DNA of 64,000 nucleotides from positions 5,179,049-5,243,048 of the forward strand of contig NW_024104365.1 in assembly GCF_003945595.2 (NCBI RefSeq), in the 5' to 3' direction. Source of the DNA: Pipra filicauda (taxonomy: Eukaryota; Chordata; Aves; Passeriformes; Pipridae). The translations under genes and the position numbers were made by a program. Below, piece by piece: positions 50,590 to 63,482 of the stretch. The notes beneath the pieces are model-generated. The model had not been told where the DNA came from, did no database searches, and saw only the letters and a list, made by a program, of their open reading frames with translations. Each line of letters starts with the position of its first letter. Position 1 is the stretch's first letter.

Positions 50590-51553
50590 CAGAGGATCAC
50601 AGAGTGGAAGGTTTGAAGGGATGTCTGGGGGTCAGCTGGTCCGACCACACTGCTAAAGCAGGGACACCCAGAGCTGGTTGTCCAGGACTGTGTCGAGACA
50701 GCTGGTAGGTATCTTTAAGGATGGAGACTGCACAACCTCTCTGGGCAACCTGTGCCAGTGCTTGGTCACCTTCACAGTGAAAATGTGTTTCCTGATGTCC
50801 AGAGAGACCCTCCTGTGTTTCAGGTTGTGCTTGTTGCCTCTGATCCTGACACTGAACACCACTAAACAGAGCCTGGCTCTGTCCTCTTTACCCCTTCCCT
50901 TCAGGCATTTATATATATTGATGAGCTGCCCCTGAGCCTTCTCTAGGCTGAAGAATCCCAGCTCTCTCAATCTTTCTTCTCAGGAGACATGCTCCTGTCC
51001 CTTCATCATCTTCAGGTTTCTTTGCTGGACTCTATTCAGTATGTAAAGAGGAGCCCAGAACTGAATGCAGGAGTTCAGGTGTGGCCCCTCACCAGGGCTG
51101 AGCAGGGAGTAAAGATCATCTCCCCCAGCCTGATGGCAGTACTTTGACTAATTCACCCCAGGACACCATAGGCCTTCTTTGCTACAAGGGCACATTGGTG
51201 GCTCATGTTCAACTTGGTGTCCACCAGGACCCCCAGGTCCTTTTCCGCAGAGCTGCTTCCCAGCTGGCTGCCCCCCAGCCCCTAGTGCCTGAAGTTGTTC
51301 TTCTCTATGTGCAGGATTTTGAACTTCCCCTCACTCAGCTTGATGAGATTCCTATTGGCCCATTTCTCCAGCCTACCAAGGTCCCTCTGGAAGGCAGCAC
51401 AACCCTCTGGTTCATCAGCCACTCCTCCCAGTTTGGTGTCATCAGCAACCACGCTAGGGGTGCCCTCTGCTCCATGGTCCAGCTCATTAATGAAGATGTT
51501 GAACAGGATTGGACCCAGTACTGGCCCCTGGGGTACACAACTAGTTACTGGCC
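50590..51553 (-). mobile_element. Older CR1 LINE, 3' part (interrupted by a younger CR1)
   Basis: Antisense CR1. The low-coordinate side is the CR1 3' region ('cagaggatcacagagtggaa', then 'ctgtgccagtgcttggtcac'). The minus strand still encodes ORF2 fragments: VTSCVPQGPVLGPILFNIF near 51490-51548, [20 protein letters not shown] near 51190-51250, and MRELGFFSLEKAQGQL near 50920-50970. At about 51553 the element is broken by insertion of a second CR1, and its sequence resumes at about 52550 (see that entry). It has many stops and is inactive. Confidence 0.9.
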
Positions 51554-52549
51554 TGACCCGACTGACAACCTGTCACTAGTGGGGTTCCACAGGGCTCCAT
51601 CTTAGGCCCTGGACTCTTCAACATCTTCATAAATGACTTGGATGCAGGACTGGAAGGTATAATTAGCAAGTTTGCAGATCACAAAAATCTGGGAGGAGCT
51701 GTAGACTCCCTTGAAGGCAGGGAGGCCCTGCAGAGAGACTTCAACAAATTAGAGGACTGGGCAATCACCAACCATATGAAGTTCAACAAGGGAAAGTGCA
51801 GGATTCTGCACCTGGGATGGGGCAACCCCGGATGTACAGACAGACTGGGGAATGAGATGTTGGAAAGCAGTGCCATGGAAAGGAACCTGGAGGTCCTGGT
51901 TGATGGGAAGTTGAATGTGAGTCAGCAGTGCCCTGGCAGCCAGGAGGGCCAACCGTGTCCTGAGGTGCATCAGGCAAAGCATCACCAGCCAGTCGAGGGA
52001 GGGGATTGTCCCGCTCTGCTCTGCACTGGTGCAGCCTCACCTTGAATATTGTGTGCAGTTTTGGGTGCCACAATATAAGAAAGGTATTAAGGTTAGAGAG
52101 CATCCAAAGGAGGGCAACAAAGAAGGTGAAGGGCCTTGAGAGGAAGCCTTATGAGAAGTGTCTGAAGTTACTTGGTCTGTTCAGCCTGGAGAAGGAGAGA
52201 GTGAGGGGAGACCTCATTGCAATCTACAAGCTCCTTGTAAGGGGAAGAGGAGGAGCAGGCACTGATCTCTTCTCTGTAGTGACCAGTGACAGGACCCGAG
52301 GGAGTGTCCTGAAGTGGTATCAGAGGAGGTTTAGGTTGAATATTAGAAAGAGAGTTTTCACCCAGAGAGTGGTTGGGCACTGGAACAGCCTCTCCAGGGA
52401 AGTGGTCACAGTACCAAGCCTGCCGGAGTTCAAGAAGCGTTTGGATGGTACTCTCAAGCACACGGTGTGACTCTTGGGTCAGTCTAAGAGCTGGACTGGA
52501 TAATCCTGTGTGTCCCTTCCAACTCGGTATATTCTGTGACTCTGTGGTT
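51554..52549 (+). mobile_element. Younger 5'-truncated CR1 LINE nested in an older CR1
   Basis: Sense-oriented CR1 of about 1 kb. It starts at the reverse transcriptase block VTSGVPQGSILGP, with NIFINDLDAGLEG and LGGAVDSLEGREALQRDFNK following, then [38 protein letters not shown] and SLPEFKKRLDG near the C-terminus. It ends with the CR1 tail tattctgtgactctgtggtt. Three plus-strand open frames (51144-51605, 51638-52045, 52006-52470) are its fragments, separated by frameshifts and stops. It is less decayed than the copy around it, consistent with a later insertion. Confidence 0.92.
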
Positions 52550-52690
52550 CTGTGGCCTCCAACTAGAATCTGTGCTGCTGATCATCACCCTCTGGGCCCG
52601 GCTATGCAGGCAGTTTTCAAGCACCTCTGTGCTTCAGCAACCTCTGCTGAATTATCTACCCAATACTTGCATGCAAGCAAGTAGGGTGCT
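52550..52690 (-). mobile_element. Resumed 5'-ward part of the older CR1
   Basis: Directly after the tail of the nested copy the sequence reads 'cctccaactagaatctgtgc', 'tgctgatcatcaccctctgg' and 'gcaggcagttttcaagcacc'. In antisense CR1 this is what normally follows 'actagttactggcct' at 51540-51554. The older element was therefore continuous before the insertion. The right end near 52690 is uncertain. Confidence 0.75.
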
Positions 52691-55600
52691 CTTTGCTTTA
52701 TTGTGGGAAAGGAAACCTCAGAAAAGTCACAGTGAACAGTGAATAGCTGGAGACCTTAGCATCTGATTTTTTCTCAGAGCAGCTTGTTCTTGCTTGCTCA
52801 AAGGGTGGCTGTAAATGGCTGCAGCACCAGTCCCATGCACTCAGCACCTCTGTGCTTTTCCATTGCCTCAACCCCTAATCCTACAGAATCCGATGGTTTT
52901 TGGGAGAGGATAGGACCAGCTCACTGTGGAACAAAAACTTTCCTTAACAAAAGCCTCCCTTGTCAGTGGTGGTCAGGGTGAACTCTAGCTTTTGTGGTTA
53001 TTGTTGCCTAGACGCAGTGTGGGCAGAGCAAAGAGACAAATCCGCTTGCACCACAACAATGATTTACCCACAGAACGTGGCCCACGTGGCTCCGAGCACG
53101 GCACAGTCCCGGGGAGAAAGCCGTCAGCAATCACCCAGCGAAAGGCTGTCACACACCTCTGCACGTGGTGTGTGTGTGCACGGGACGTGAGCTGAGTCGG
53201 TACAGACTGTCCTAATGCAGGCAGATCTTAATTTATAGGACCAGGAATGCAATTTTTATGTGGCTTTTTGGTGTTGCTCCCCTCTTCTTTTTATCCTGCT
53301 TAGGAGAGCAGGCAGGAGAAGGAAGAGATGGCACCTCAGAGACCCATGATGCTTGGTGGCACCTGCCCCCAACACAGCCACAGCACAGACCTCTGTGCCC
53401 TGCTGTGACACTTGCCATCTCTCTCAGACGAGGAGCACCACAGGCTGGTTGCTTCACAGCTGCTCCCTACACAGCAAGGGAGAGCAGAGGTATGGGTGCA
53501 GACCAGTCGCTGCCAGGATACATGTTTGACTGATTGCAGGCTGCCCCCCTGGAGCTGCCAGCATCTCGCTCCCTGTGAGGGTTTGGCCAGTGCCAGGTCC
53601 TCCTAGGGACCCCACCAGCCCTGCTGCAAGCGTTGTGCAGCAGCACATGGATGAGACCTTCAAGGAATTGCAAGCAAACAGTAACATTTCTACTAAGCTG
53701 ATATTTTGGGAGTACCTGCAGCTTGGCCAGAGAATGCAGGAATTTCATGAAGCAAGTAAAAAGCCCATGGCCACATCCTTGCAAGCACATCCCTCTATAA
53801 TGGTTAGCTCTCCTGGGAGGCAAGCACCAATCTGCCAAACCACAGCACTATTTGTTCACATACAAATGGCAATGTCTCTCTTGAATTCTACTTTCAGAAA
53901 TCATTAAGCCATTTTTAGGTGGAATTTTCCATCAACACTCACCCCAAAACACTCTTTTGGCAAAAAGCAGCCCCAATCCAAAACATGCCTGTCTGACCAA
54001 AGCCATACAGACCTGAGAGACTTTGCACAACAGAAAGTGTTGGGGCCGTGTAACCACAGTGAGTGCTGTCAGCGAAGCCTTTGTTCTGCTCCCACCCTGC
54101 AGACAGCCCATACTGAGCCTCTGCTTGCAGCACGTGGGGACTCTCCCTGCGATCCAGTGGGGAACCCCATAGGATGGATGTCTGACATCCATGCGTATTG
54201 AATTTGCCATTTAAAAATAGAATTGAGAGCTTAGGACACAAATGCACGTGCATGTCTATGTGCACCTAAACATATCTCCACGTACCAGAGGATTTTATCA
54301 GAACTTGGGAAACTATGAATGGAGACCACGTGCTTCTGGGGCTAATAAGTAGACAGCAACATCTCAGGCTAAATCCTCCATATTGCTGTGCAGTTTCCCC
54401 ATGAAGGACCATGTTCATGCAAGAAAGATTTTGTTGAATGCTACAAGAAAAGTTGGTTGTTAGATAAAAATACCCTTGAAAAGTTGGGAAGTCACTGGGA
54501 GCAGGGAAGGGAGATGTTCTTGCACTATTCAGTTGCATGGTGCAATTCTGGTGAGGGTCTGGGCACCCTTCCCCAGCAAAATGGTACCAAACCCCTGTAC
54601 AGGAACTGCATAGGCCCTGGATCCATGTTTGTCTGCAGCTCCCTTCCCTGGCAGATCTTTTCTGCTGAAATCCACTTGCCGTGGATAATAGACTTCTCTG
54701 AACCCTCCACAACTTCTGCTCATTTTCTCTTCACTGTGTTGCAGCTCTTTGCATCTACATAAGAAAATGTACTGCTTAAACCAGATTGGCTTAAACCCCA
54801 AACATTTAAGTAGATTGAATTTTGGTGATGCTTTAAAGGTCTAGATTATATGGAAGAATTTACTTGCAGTCATCAAATTTTAACTTTTAGGGCTTACTTG
54901 TAAAACCAGACAGATCCTTTCCACCCCAAATGTCTGTAGTTTTAAAGGTTTGTTGGCTAAATATTGTTTTAATGTGTTTATTACATGCTTTTGCTTCTCC
55001 GCTTCACTCCTGAGACCAAGTTGAGGTTGGTCTCCTCCCTTACTTGCATTGGAATATATTTTCCAAATTATTTCTTCACAGAGGAAATTTTGCTTCCTGG
55101 GGTTTCACTCACTTTCAACATATTCATGGAGACTGCAGCATTTTAGCTGCTAATGCTTATTGAAAACACTTGAGTCTCTGGGCTCTACTGTAGATGCTTA
55201 ATGCTTGAAATTGTTTGTGATCATGAAAAGTTTGGTCTGTCGGAATAAATTGCAAGTGGAGAGACTTCTGAGCACTCCATAAAAACTGGAAAAACAATGT
55301 TACAGGCTATTGCATCTTCAGGGGAGTTTCCTATGCACATGGTAGATAGAGAAAATTGGCCTCAAAATAAAATTTTTTTTTAAAAAAGCAGAATCAGAAC
55401 TTAGTGTAAGGGTAGATCCCCCCAAGAAATAAAAAAACCCCTCCTTACACATAAAAGTAGAGCATGCTCAGCATCACATTCAGCTACCCCACAAAGCCAT
55501 GAGCCACAGCTCAACCAGGCCAAAAGATGTCCTTGCCTGGCTTCAGCACAGGGGAGAAAAAGTTGGCTTTTAACACCCCATGGCTTTAAGTCCCATCCTA

Positions 55601-58600
55601 CTGGGAAGGTTTGGCACGCGTTGGAAGCCCCGGCACTTCCAACAGAGTGACTCACAGAGGCAGGGATAATTCCCTTCCACCAGTTGCTGAGCATCCCCAC
55701 TGTTTGCCACCGTAGCATTTGCACAGATTTTACCTCTGCCATGAGACTCGGAGGAATGGTTTGCATCTCACAGACAAGGATCGGAGACAGGAAATGAGGT
55801 TTTCTAGATTACTTCCTTTACAAATTGCAGTTATATGGTTTAGCATCCTGGAGCCAGAAATCCTGTTTGGTTCTTCACCAGCATTAATTTTGTGCAACAA
55901 CCCAGGCATTTTGGAGCTGTAAAAACGTGTAATCTCGAGATGTGCAGTCAGAGAGAAGCATTTCATTCTTCACACCCCCAATCAAAGTCTGAGCTCAAGG
56001 ATGTCTAAAACCCTGCTACTTTGAAATTGTTTTCGAATGCAGGAACAGGTCTCCTTCCTTACACAGCTATTACAGCATGCTGCTGGTTCTTTAGTACCAT
56101 CACATATAGCACACAGGGGTATTGCATCATCTACTGCTGACTACCCTCAAGAGAGCAGGAATTTAGCTCTCTTCCTAAATGTGTACCAACTCCCTATAAT
56201 CATGTGAATGTCCCTGCTTAGGAGGGGATATGACACTGTGGTTGCAAATGGTCAGTGTCAGAACGAGTCATAACTTGGCTGATGAAAAATGGGAATAAAG
56301 AAGAAGATTTCTAAAAGGGCAAGAAACAAAGGGGTTTTTTGTTCAAGGGCTGGGGGGAATTTGAGGGAGAGCAGTAATTTCCCGTTTCTCCAGCATTGTA
56401 GTCATCTGATGACTTCAGTTGACCTTGATCATCATTTACTAAACACACAATTTACATGAACAAATACAGGAACAAACACAGCAAAGGCACCTGTTTGCTG
56501 CGGTCTTATTAGTGGATTGAGTTTTCGTTTGTTTTTCTTTAATGCATTCAAGTATTCTGGGACAATAGAGTCATCATTCTGATTTGATTTAAATGCCAGC
56601 TCCTAGGAGGGGTAAAATTAGTATTTACTAGAAATGGAGACTGTAGTTTCACTAGCTTGACTTTGACACTCCTCAGAAGGTGTAGATAAGGATACGCACA
56701 GTCTCCCCACCCACACTTGGTTCACAAATTAATAGCTTGGCTCTGGCTGGCGTGCCGAATGCCTCGAAGTGAAAAAGTCTGCTTTCAGCTCTTTCTTGTA
56801 ATAGGAAACAAAAGGTCTGGTCACAGCCATGCCACCCAAAGGCTGTAGTGATGGGGCTCCTGCTGCTTCCCACCACTCAGGTCCTCGCCACATGTCTCCG
56901 CTCAAAGCTGTGCTTCACTTGCAGGCTCTGTGCACACGGATGACCCAGGAGATCTGAAGCTGGACCCACCAACACAGGTGGGTGTTCGCCCACTGTCTTC
57001 ATGCTGCTGGGTCAAGCTCCTGCACCCAAATGATTCTCAGTTTCACTGCCTGAATGGTTTTTATTTTGTGGACAGTTGTTCCAAACATCTGTTTCCCATG
57101 GCTGATCTGTGACTTAAAAACCACAGATGCTTTTTCTGGTGTGATGTGTATTGACGATGGGATTAATGTTTGTAATGTTTGTAATTGCAGACTGGGGTGA
57201 GGATGTGGGGGAAGGTTGTTTTATGCTTAGAAGCACATTTTCTTCCTGAGATGTGAACATCTTCATTTTATTCTTTGAGGTGAAGCATATCTGTGGGTGG
57301 ATTCCCTATGCTGGCTGGATCCAAGGGCTTGTGCAACCTCACATGGGTTCTTGTGAAAGACGAAGGTCTTGTAAAATGTACTGAGCTTGACAGGGGAAAG
57401 GTACTTACTACTTGGATGACCCAGATTTTTATCAGAAACCAGCCTGAGGTAAAAGAAAGGTACCACATTGGGGCCTTTGAGTAAGGTCCACTGAGCAAAT
57501 GCTAACTAGATGCAAATTCATGCGTGGGGTGTGGGCTTCTGTGAAAGAAATAACCCTGAGCAGAGAGATCATGCCCTTTGCAGGGCAACTGAACACCAAG
57601 TCTGCAGGGCAGGTTAAATGAACATCTCCTGAGCTGCCCAGCTCAAGAGGTGGCAAACCATGTCCTTAGACCAATCTAAAAGTTTACTTAAGGATTGTTT
57701 CCTCCAAGGAAACCTTTCCTAACATGCCTCTATGCTGCTGGGTGAGATGAGTTGTCCACTGGGTGGCATGGGACAATGCCACAGCCCTACTGGAGGAAGG
57801 GAGCTTGCCAGGGTGCAAATCCCCCTTTTTCAGGTGGTGCTGAACTTTTTTTCCCCTCCTGAGGTTGCGGGGTGTCTGCAAGGCCTTGGCACTCAGCCCT
57901 GAGCAGGGTGATACCGGGGTTGAGCCCTGGCAAAGCAGAGTGATGTGTTAACAACTCCAGGGCTTTCAGGAGGCACAGGAATGAACCACAACCTTCCAAA
58001 GCCACAGTGATGTGGCTCCCATTATAAGATGCTCCAGAGACTATATGGGGAAAGTCACTTTGGTGTCACTCCTGTGTGTGCATGGTGCAGCAGGGGAGAA
58101 GTGTTAGGTGACTTTTGAGTTTCTTATGGTGGGAATTTCTCTAGGCTTGAACCAAGGAGAGTGGTTCAAACCTGAAAAAGGTCCTGGTGCAGATTCACAG
58201 AGATGGTGGAAAGAGGAAGTGGTTGCTCACATCTTTGCATGATTGCTGCTGCAAAAGCCTTGTAGGAGGCCCACGACAGAGCTTGCCCTGCATCAGCAAG
58301 GAAGGATGGGGAGCTGGTGAAAAAGAAAACATTTAAGGGAAGAAAAGTGACTTTTGTAAGCGGAGAAAAAACATCATCCCACACTTGTGGGTTTGAGACA
58401 AGCTGGCGCAGTCCTGCTTGGGGTAGATCAAGCATGGCAAAGGACAGCTCAGGCACTTCTCCACAGAGCAGCTGTTAGTCCTGGGACCAGAGGGGCTGTT
58501 GAGGTGATGGAGAGTTGGCCTGGGCAGTGGGAAGCCTCCTTGCCCTGTGGGGAAGATGTCGATGGGACAGGGGCACATGGGGCTGGAGCACATGGGAGTG

Positions 58601-59200
58601 CCTTCTCACCCAAGGATGCCCAGATAGGAGATGGGCTGATGAGGCTGAGTACATCAGCCCATTTTGCCTGAGGGACTTGGTTTTGCCTAGGGGTCTGGTC
58701 TTGTGTGAGAGGGCCGGCGGGGTGCAGGAAGGAAGTGAGTAGAAGTGCAGGAGGCCCTTCTCTTTCTGGGCCTACCCAGAGCAGGGAGAACACATGGAGG
58801 GGAACAGGTGTGCTGAGCTCCAACTCACATCCTCTCTGTAGTCGGGGATGCCAAAGAAATGCTGATTTACAGCAAGAAATTAGGAAAAGAGAAAGTTAGC
58901 AAAAATAGATTTTTACCCTCAGATGCTGTTTTTAGGATAACTAGAGGTGAAATTTGCTGCTGCCCACTGCTGTGGGGAAGGAGGCTTACTTCACATGCAC
59001 ATGAGACATGTTGGTTGGGATTGTGATTAAGTGCTGCATAATTGCCACTTACTAAAAGAGTTAGATGTTTTTCATAGGAAAGATAGGGGAAAATAGACAT
59101 ACTAAACACCTACCACAAATTACAGGGAACGGATGTCTGTGCACCTAGATGGGGAAAGTCAAGACCCAGAGTCCGTCTTGCTTGAATCCTCGTTTCCTAA
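52691..59200. other. Intergenic, no gene recognised
   Basis: 6.5 kb of mixed composition. I see no exon of a known protein, no transposon and no RNA gene. The longest open frames (for example 53467-53838 minus, 54266-54712 minus, 58449-58823 minus) overlap equally long frames on the other strand and have no domain signature. Confidence 0.5.
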
Positions 59201-59204
59201 CCGG

Positions 59205-59392
59205 CAGAGGTGAATGGAAGTCGGGAGTCGATTTGGGCGTCGATGTCTGGAAGAGGAGCAGCCCGGAGGGGAGAGGCGGCTCCCTGGTGCCGCTAGAGGT
59301 CACCGTCACAACGAGGGACCGGCCCCGAGCCACCGGCGGCGGGGACGCCGGACCCTGCCGGGACTGGGGGAAAGGGCCATCCCTCCCTTACG
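59205..59392. promoter_or_regulatory. Small CpG-rich islet, possible promoter
   Basis: About 190 bases have dense CpG (gtcgggagtcgatttgggcg, accggccccgagccaccggc, ggcggggacgccggaccctg) in CpG-poor surroundings. No coding exon is recognised beside it. It may be the promoter of an unannotated noncoding transcript or of a gene to the right. TM9SF2, the usual neighbour of UBAC2 in mammals, was considered, but its N-terminal coding sequence is not seen here. Confidence 0.4.
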
Positions 59393-59665
59393 AACATGGG
59401 TTTTCACTGTTTTAAGGGGCAGGCACCTATGTCCTGCCTTTGCAAACTCTCCGGGAAAGATTCGTTGAAGGGGTTGGAGTTAAAATGGCTGATTAACGTA
59501 AAGGAGAGAGGGAGAAATCAAAGGTTTGTGCTTCGAGAGCAAGGGCTTCTTGAATCACTTTGCTATACCTCTACTAGTCATTAGTATAAGAATTAAATAT
59601 TTTAACACGATCTAATTCTACTTATTAATTTAGAGAATTTAAAAGCATTTAGATGGGAAAAAAAG

Positions 59666-59731
59666 TTTTGTTGTTTTTTTTGGGGGGGATTGGGTTTTTT
59701 TGGTTTTGGTTTTGTTTTGTTTTATTTTTAG
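59666..59731. repeat. T/G-rich low-complexity tract
   Basis: Long T runs alternate with G runs (ttttttttgggggggattgg, then ggttttggttttgttttgtt). It is a simple low-complexity sequence. Confidence 0.75.
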
Positions 59732-59734
59732 TTT

Positions 59735-60994
59735 CTGGAACTCCAGGCAGCTTTTGAAGCATACAGTGTCCTATGCAAAACCTTCCCTACCACAGCCCTT
59801 GGAAGCTGACTTTTTCTGAAAACTTCAGTGTCAAGTGTCTCCCACACTGCCACCTCCATCAAACACATATTCACATTTCCTTACCTCCACCTGATGGCAA
59901 GTATGTGGGCAGAAATCAGGTCCCGGCCATGGTCAGGCTTTATAGGAGCTGATGCATCAAAATCTTTGGCTTAAAACCTTTGCTTCTTACTGTATATGAA
60001 TTAAAGACATTTAAGGAAATGAGGTGTTAAACTTGCCTGAGGGAAATACCTATGATTCCCCCAGAGCTACCCCAAACTCCTTTCTTGGATGTTTTCACTC
60101 CTGCCTGAAGTTCAGGCCTCAGCCTCTTTGAGCATGGAGGGCTCTCATTTACATGCCTCAAGCGTTCCTGGGTAGGTTAACGCTTACCCTCACGGTTTTA
60201 GCCAGGTTTCACTTTGAAATGCTGGCTTACCTCAAAGCAAAACTGAGAAAAAGCTCTGGGCTAACTCAAGTTCTCAGACCTCGGACTGTCGCACATCTTT
60301 ACTTAATGTGAAATTCTTCAGAACCGATGCCGGCAGCTATTGCTCCCATTAGAAACCAGACAAAACCCCCTCAATTTCAGCGGTTTCAGGATTTGGTTTT
60401 AGTGGCTACCCCTATATTTAACTGGAGGAAATGCTGGTAGCAATCACCACTGACATCAAGCAAGCTCACTCTCACTTTCTACATTCGCACCCTATGCCAA
60501 GCCACTGCTCTTGTGGCACTGCTTTTTGGGGAGGACCTGGACCTAAAGCCCTGCATTAGACTGGAAAATGCCACATGGCAAGGAGGACTGAGGGATTTGG
60601 GGCCGGTGAAAGGTGATAGGTGTATGGTGCCAGAGAGCAAAACCTGGTCAGTATGGTGTGGCTACCTATAATATCTTTCTTCATGAAAGCTGACCTCCTG
60701 CAGGGCTGTGAGGGGGAAGCCCTCAGGAGCTCTTCCCATTGAATTTCCCATAGAAAAATGTTTTTTCCTTGTGCTGCAAATGTTTGACAGAACTGTTTTG
60801 CCTCAATGCTGCCACTGTATGCAGATACCATAATGCTGGTGGGCAGCTTTGGGAAAGGCAAATTCTTCCCCTTTGCAGCTTGTAAAACAGGCACTGCTTC
60901 TTTTATAACACCTCAAAGGCCCCAACTTGTTTTGTTTTATAGATAAGACTCATTTTCACTAGGGAAAATTTACTGCACCTGCAGGACCAGGTAG
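59735..60994. other. Intergenic, no gene recognised
   Basis: Spacer between the low-complexity tract and the next CR1 fragment. The 112-codon minus frame at 60556-60894 has no recognisable domain. Confidence 0.5.
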
Positions 60995-61305
60995 TCATAG
61001 AATTGGAGAATGGTTTGGGATGAAAGGAATCTTAAACATCATCTCATTTCAACCCTCCTGCCATAGGCAGGGGAACCTTCTGCTACACCAGGTTGCTCAA
61101 AGCCCCACCAAACCTGGCCTTGAACACTTCCAGGGATGGGGCATCCACAACTTCTCTTGGCAATCTGTCCCAGTGTCTCACCACCCTCACAGTGAAGAAT
61201 TTCTTCCTAATATTTAATCTAAATCTGCCCTCTTTCAGTTTAAAATCATTGTCCTATCACTACATGCCCTTGTAAAAAGGTCACCAAGTTCCTTGTTACC
61301 AGACA
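60995..61305 (-). mobile_element. CR1 LINE extreme 3' fragment
   Basis: Antisense CR1 3' UTR: catagaattggagaatggtt, then 'aaccctcctgccataggcag', 'gaacacttccagggatgggg', 'cacagtgaagaatttcttcc' and 'tgtcctatcactacatgccc'. It is truncated at its 5' side near 61305. Its layout resembles the copy at 40036. Confidence 0.9.
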
Positions 61306-63152
61306 CTTTCTCAGCTGCCAGGGCTTGCAGAAGAGGGAGGAAGAGGTTCAGGGCCCTGCAGTGTGGAAGCTCATCTGGGAGGATGCCGTTGTAGAGTATT
61401 TATGGACCCTTCTGTCCCCCTGCTCTTCCAGTCTGAACCTCAGGGACCAGCAGGTGTTTCCATGTTCCCAAAGTGTTATCTGCATGTTCATGAGTTTTGC
61501 AGGCACATTGTAACAACAGGCAGTCCATGGGCTTCTGCTGCCATCCAGCTGCTCGGCACCTCCTTGGTCATGGCATGAGACAGGGGAGTGAATATTGCTT
61601 CCTGGTGAACATAAGGGTGCTGGTGTACGTGCTCTGGTTTAATTTGTTCTGTGAGATGGTCCTCATTATACAAGGCCGGGTGTGGAGGGGAGGGAGGAAA
61701 GAAGCCAACGGAAGAGGGCATGCTACCCTGAGAGCAGAGGGACTCTGGTTTCTGGAGGACACCTAAGGGTATCACAGTGTTTTTAAAGGTCTCACCTGGC
61801 ATTAGAGCCCATGTGGCATGGGAGAGCCCCACATTTCACATCCAGAGTCAATGCTTATGTCCTTCTTAAGGCGTGGAGGAGATCTTCTTGGTAGACAGGG
61901 CGCATAAAGCCAAGGGAGGTGAAGTTTCCCACCAGTCTCAGCTGGAGCAGGTGCCACCTCAAGCGCGGGACACTGTTTCCCTCACCTTGTAAGGAATAAG
62001 AAAACCTCAGTAATAAATAAAAACCTTCAATAAGAAAACCTCAGTAATAAATCCTGTGGTTCATTGGACTGAAATTACCAAAAGCCAGTGCAGCTTTACT
62101 GAGGTTTATGTCCATCTAATAAAATCTGCTTTCCATCTCCCCCTGGAAGCACGTGACCCCAGTGATTGAAAGCAGGCCAGGAGAAGTTGGAATGAAAACT
62201 CTGCCATAGGTATGGGACAAACTCCAGGCAAGTTAGGTGCTGATTGAAGAACATAAACACTTGAACAGAAATCACAGGGTGAGCCAATGTGCTGGTAAAG
62301 CTGTTGCTCGTAGGAATCATAAGAGAAGGTGAACTTCAAACTGATAGAAGGCTCAGTCCAGCACCAGATGTCCATGGAAGGCTCCTTCTCATACTATTTG
62401 AGTAGAGGGGGGTCTAGGGACTAGTTCTTTAACCAATATTTAGGCAGAGCATGGATCTCAGTGTATTTCAGCCTTCTGTCATTTCTGGCTGCTCTGTTGA
62501 CAACTGGCATGGTGAGGTCAAAGCACAGCAGAGACAAAGACAGCTCAGATACTCTTTTTGTTATTCAGGCATTAAGTGAAAATCTGGAAGATGTATGTGT
62601 ACCCAGAAAGCAGGTACTACGGAAAAAACTTACAAGCTAGTTAAAAAAAATGTATAGTAAAATGATTTTGGACATCCAAGAAAAAAAAATGGTTTCCACA
62701 AGTGCTGTCTTTATATGTTAGATAACAAACTCAAGAAATAAAAGCAATGGAACCATGTTATTTTTTAATTTGGTGATCAAATAGTTAATCTTTACTGATA
62801 TTATCAATGGCACGTTTGAAAAGGCTGCTGGTAAGACTTATTGCAGGCTTGCCTAGCTTCTGATAAGAGTTCACAAACAATGTTGATTGACAGAATTCGA
62901 TTAATTAGAGGCATGTTTTAAAGATCACAGACTTGCTTTCAACAAGGAAGTTAATCTTAGCAAGTTCCTTAACTGCAAAACTAAACAGAAAAAAATCAAA
63001 AGCTCCTCTTAGAAATCCCCAAAACACTTTAAATTCTTCTTATTGTAGCAATGTAAATGGCCTCAGTATTTAGGGCTTTTGAATCTACCCAGGAAAATTA
63101 AATTTATGGCATTTTGGCAGACTGTGGAATTTTGAAATATTTGATATTTTTG
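61306..63152. other. Intergenic, no gene recognised
   Basis: No recognisable coding or RNA gene. It contains one 34-bp tandem duplication (listed); the part after 62550 is AT-rich. Confidence 0.5.
61995..62052. repeat. Tandem duplication, 34-bp period
   Basis: The 24 bases beginning aataagaaaacctcagtaat occur exactly twice, at 61995-62018 and 62029-62052, giving a 34-bp period. This is a recent slippage or duplication event. Confidence 0.9.
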
Positions 63153-63482
63153 TGGTCTACAACTTCCTCATGAGGGGAAGAGGAGGGGCAGGCACCGATC
63201 TCTTCTCTCTGGTGCAGTGATATGACCCAAGGGAATGGCCTGAAGTTGTGTCAGGGGACAACTAGGTTGGATATTAGGAAAAGTTTCTTCACTCAGAGGA
63301 CGGTTGGACTCACCAGGGAAGTGGTCACAGCTCCAAGCCTGATGGAGTTCAAGAAGTGTTTGGACAATGCTCTCAGGCACATGGTGTGATTCTTGGTGCT
63401 GTTGCGTGCAGAGCCGGGAGTTGGACTTTTTAATGATCCTTGTAGGTCCCTTCCAGCCCAGGATATTCTATGATTCTATGAA
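63153..63482 (+). mobile_element. CR1 LINE 3' fragment with ATTCTATG tail
   Basis: A sense CR1 3' end closely related to the nested copy at 51554-52549: 'gggcaggcaccgatctcttc', 'gggaagtggtcacagctcca', 'gagttcaagaagtgtttgga', 'ctctcaggcacatggtgtga', ending in atattctatgattctatga, the characteristic CR1 tail octamer repeat. The 5' end is truncated at about 63153. A short deletion is present near 63310 compared with the other copy. Confidence 0.92.

Noticed and set aside
51144..52470. Three plus-strand open frames (153, 135 and 154 codons) that could look like a host gene
   Set aside because: They are fragments of CR1 elements: RT motifs and the CR1 C-terminus are recognisable, with frameshifts between them.
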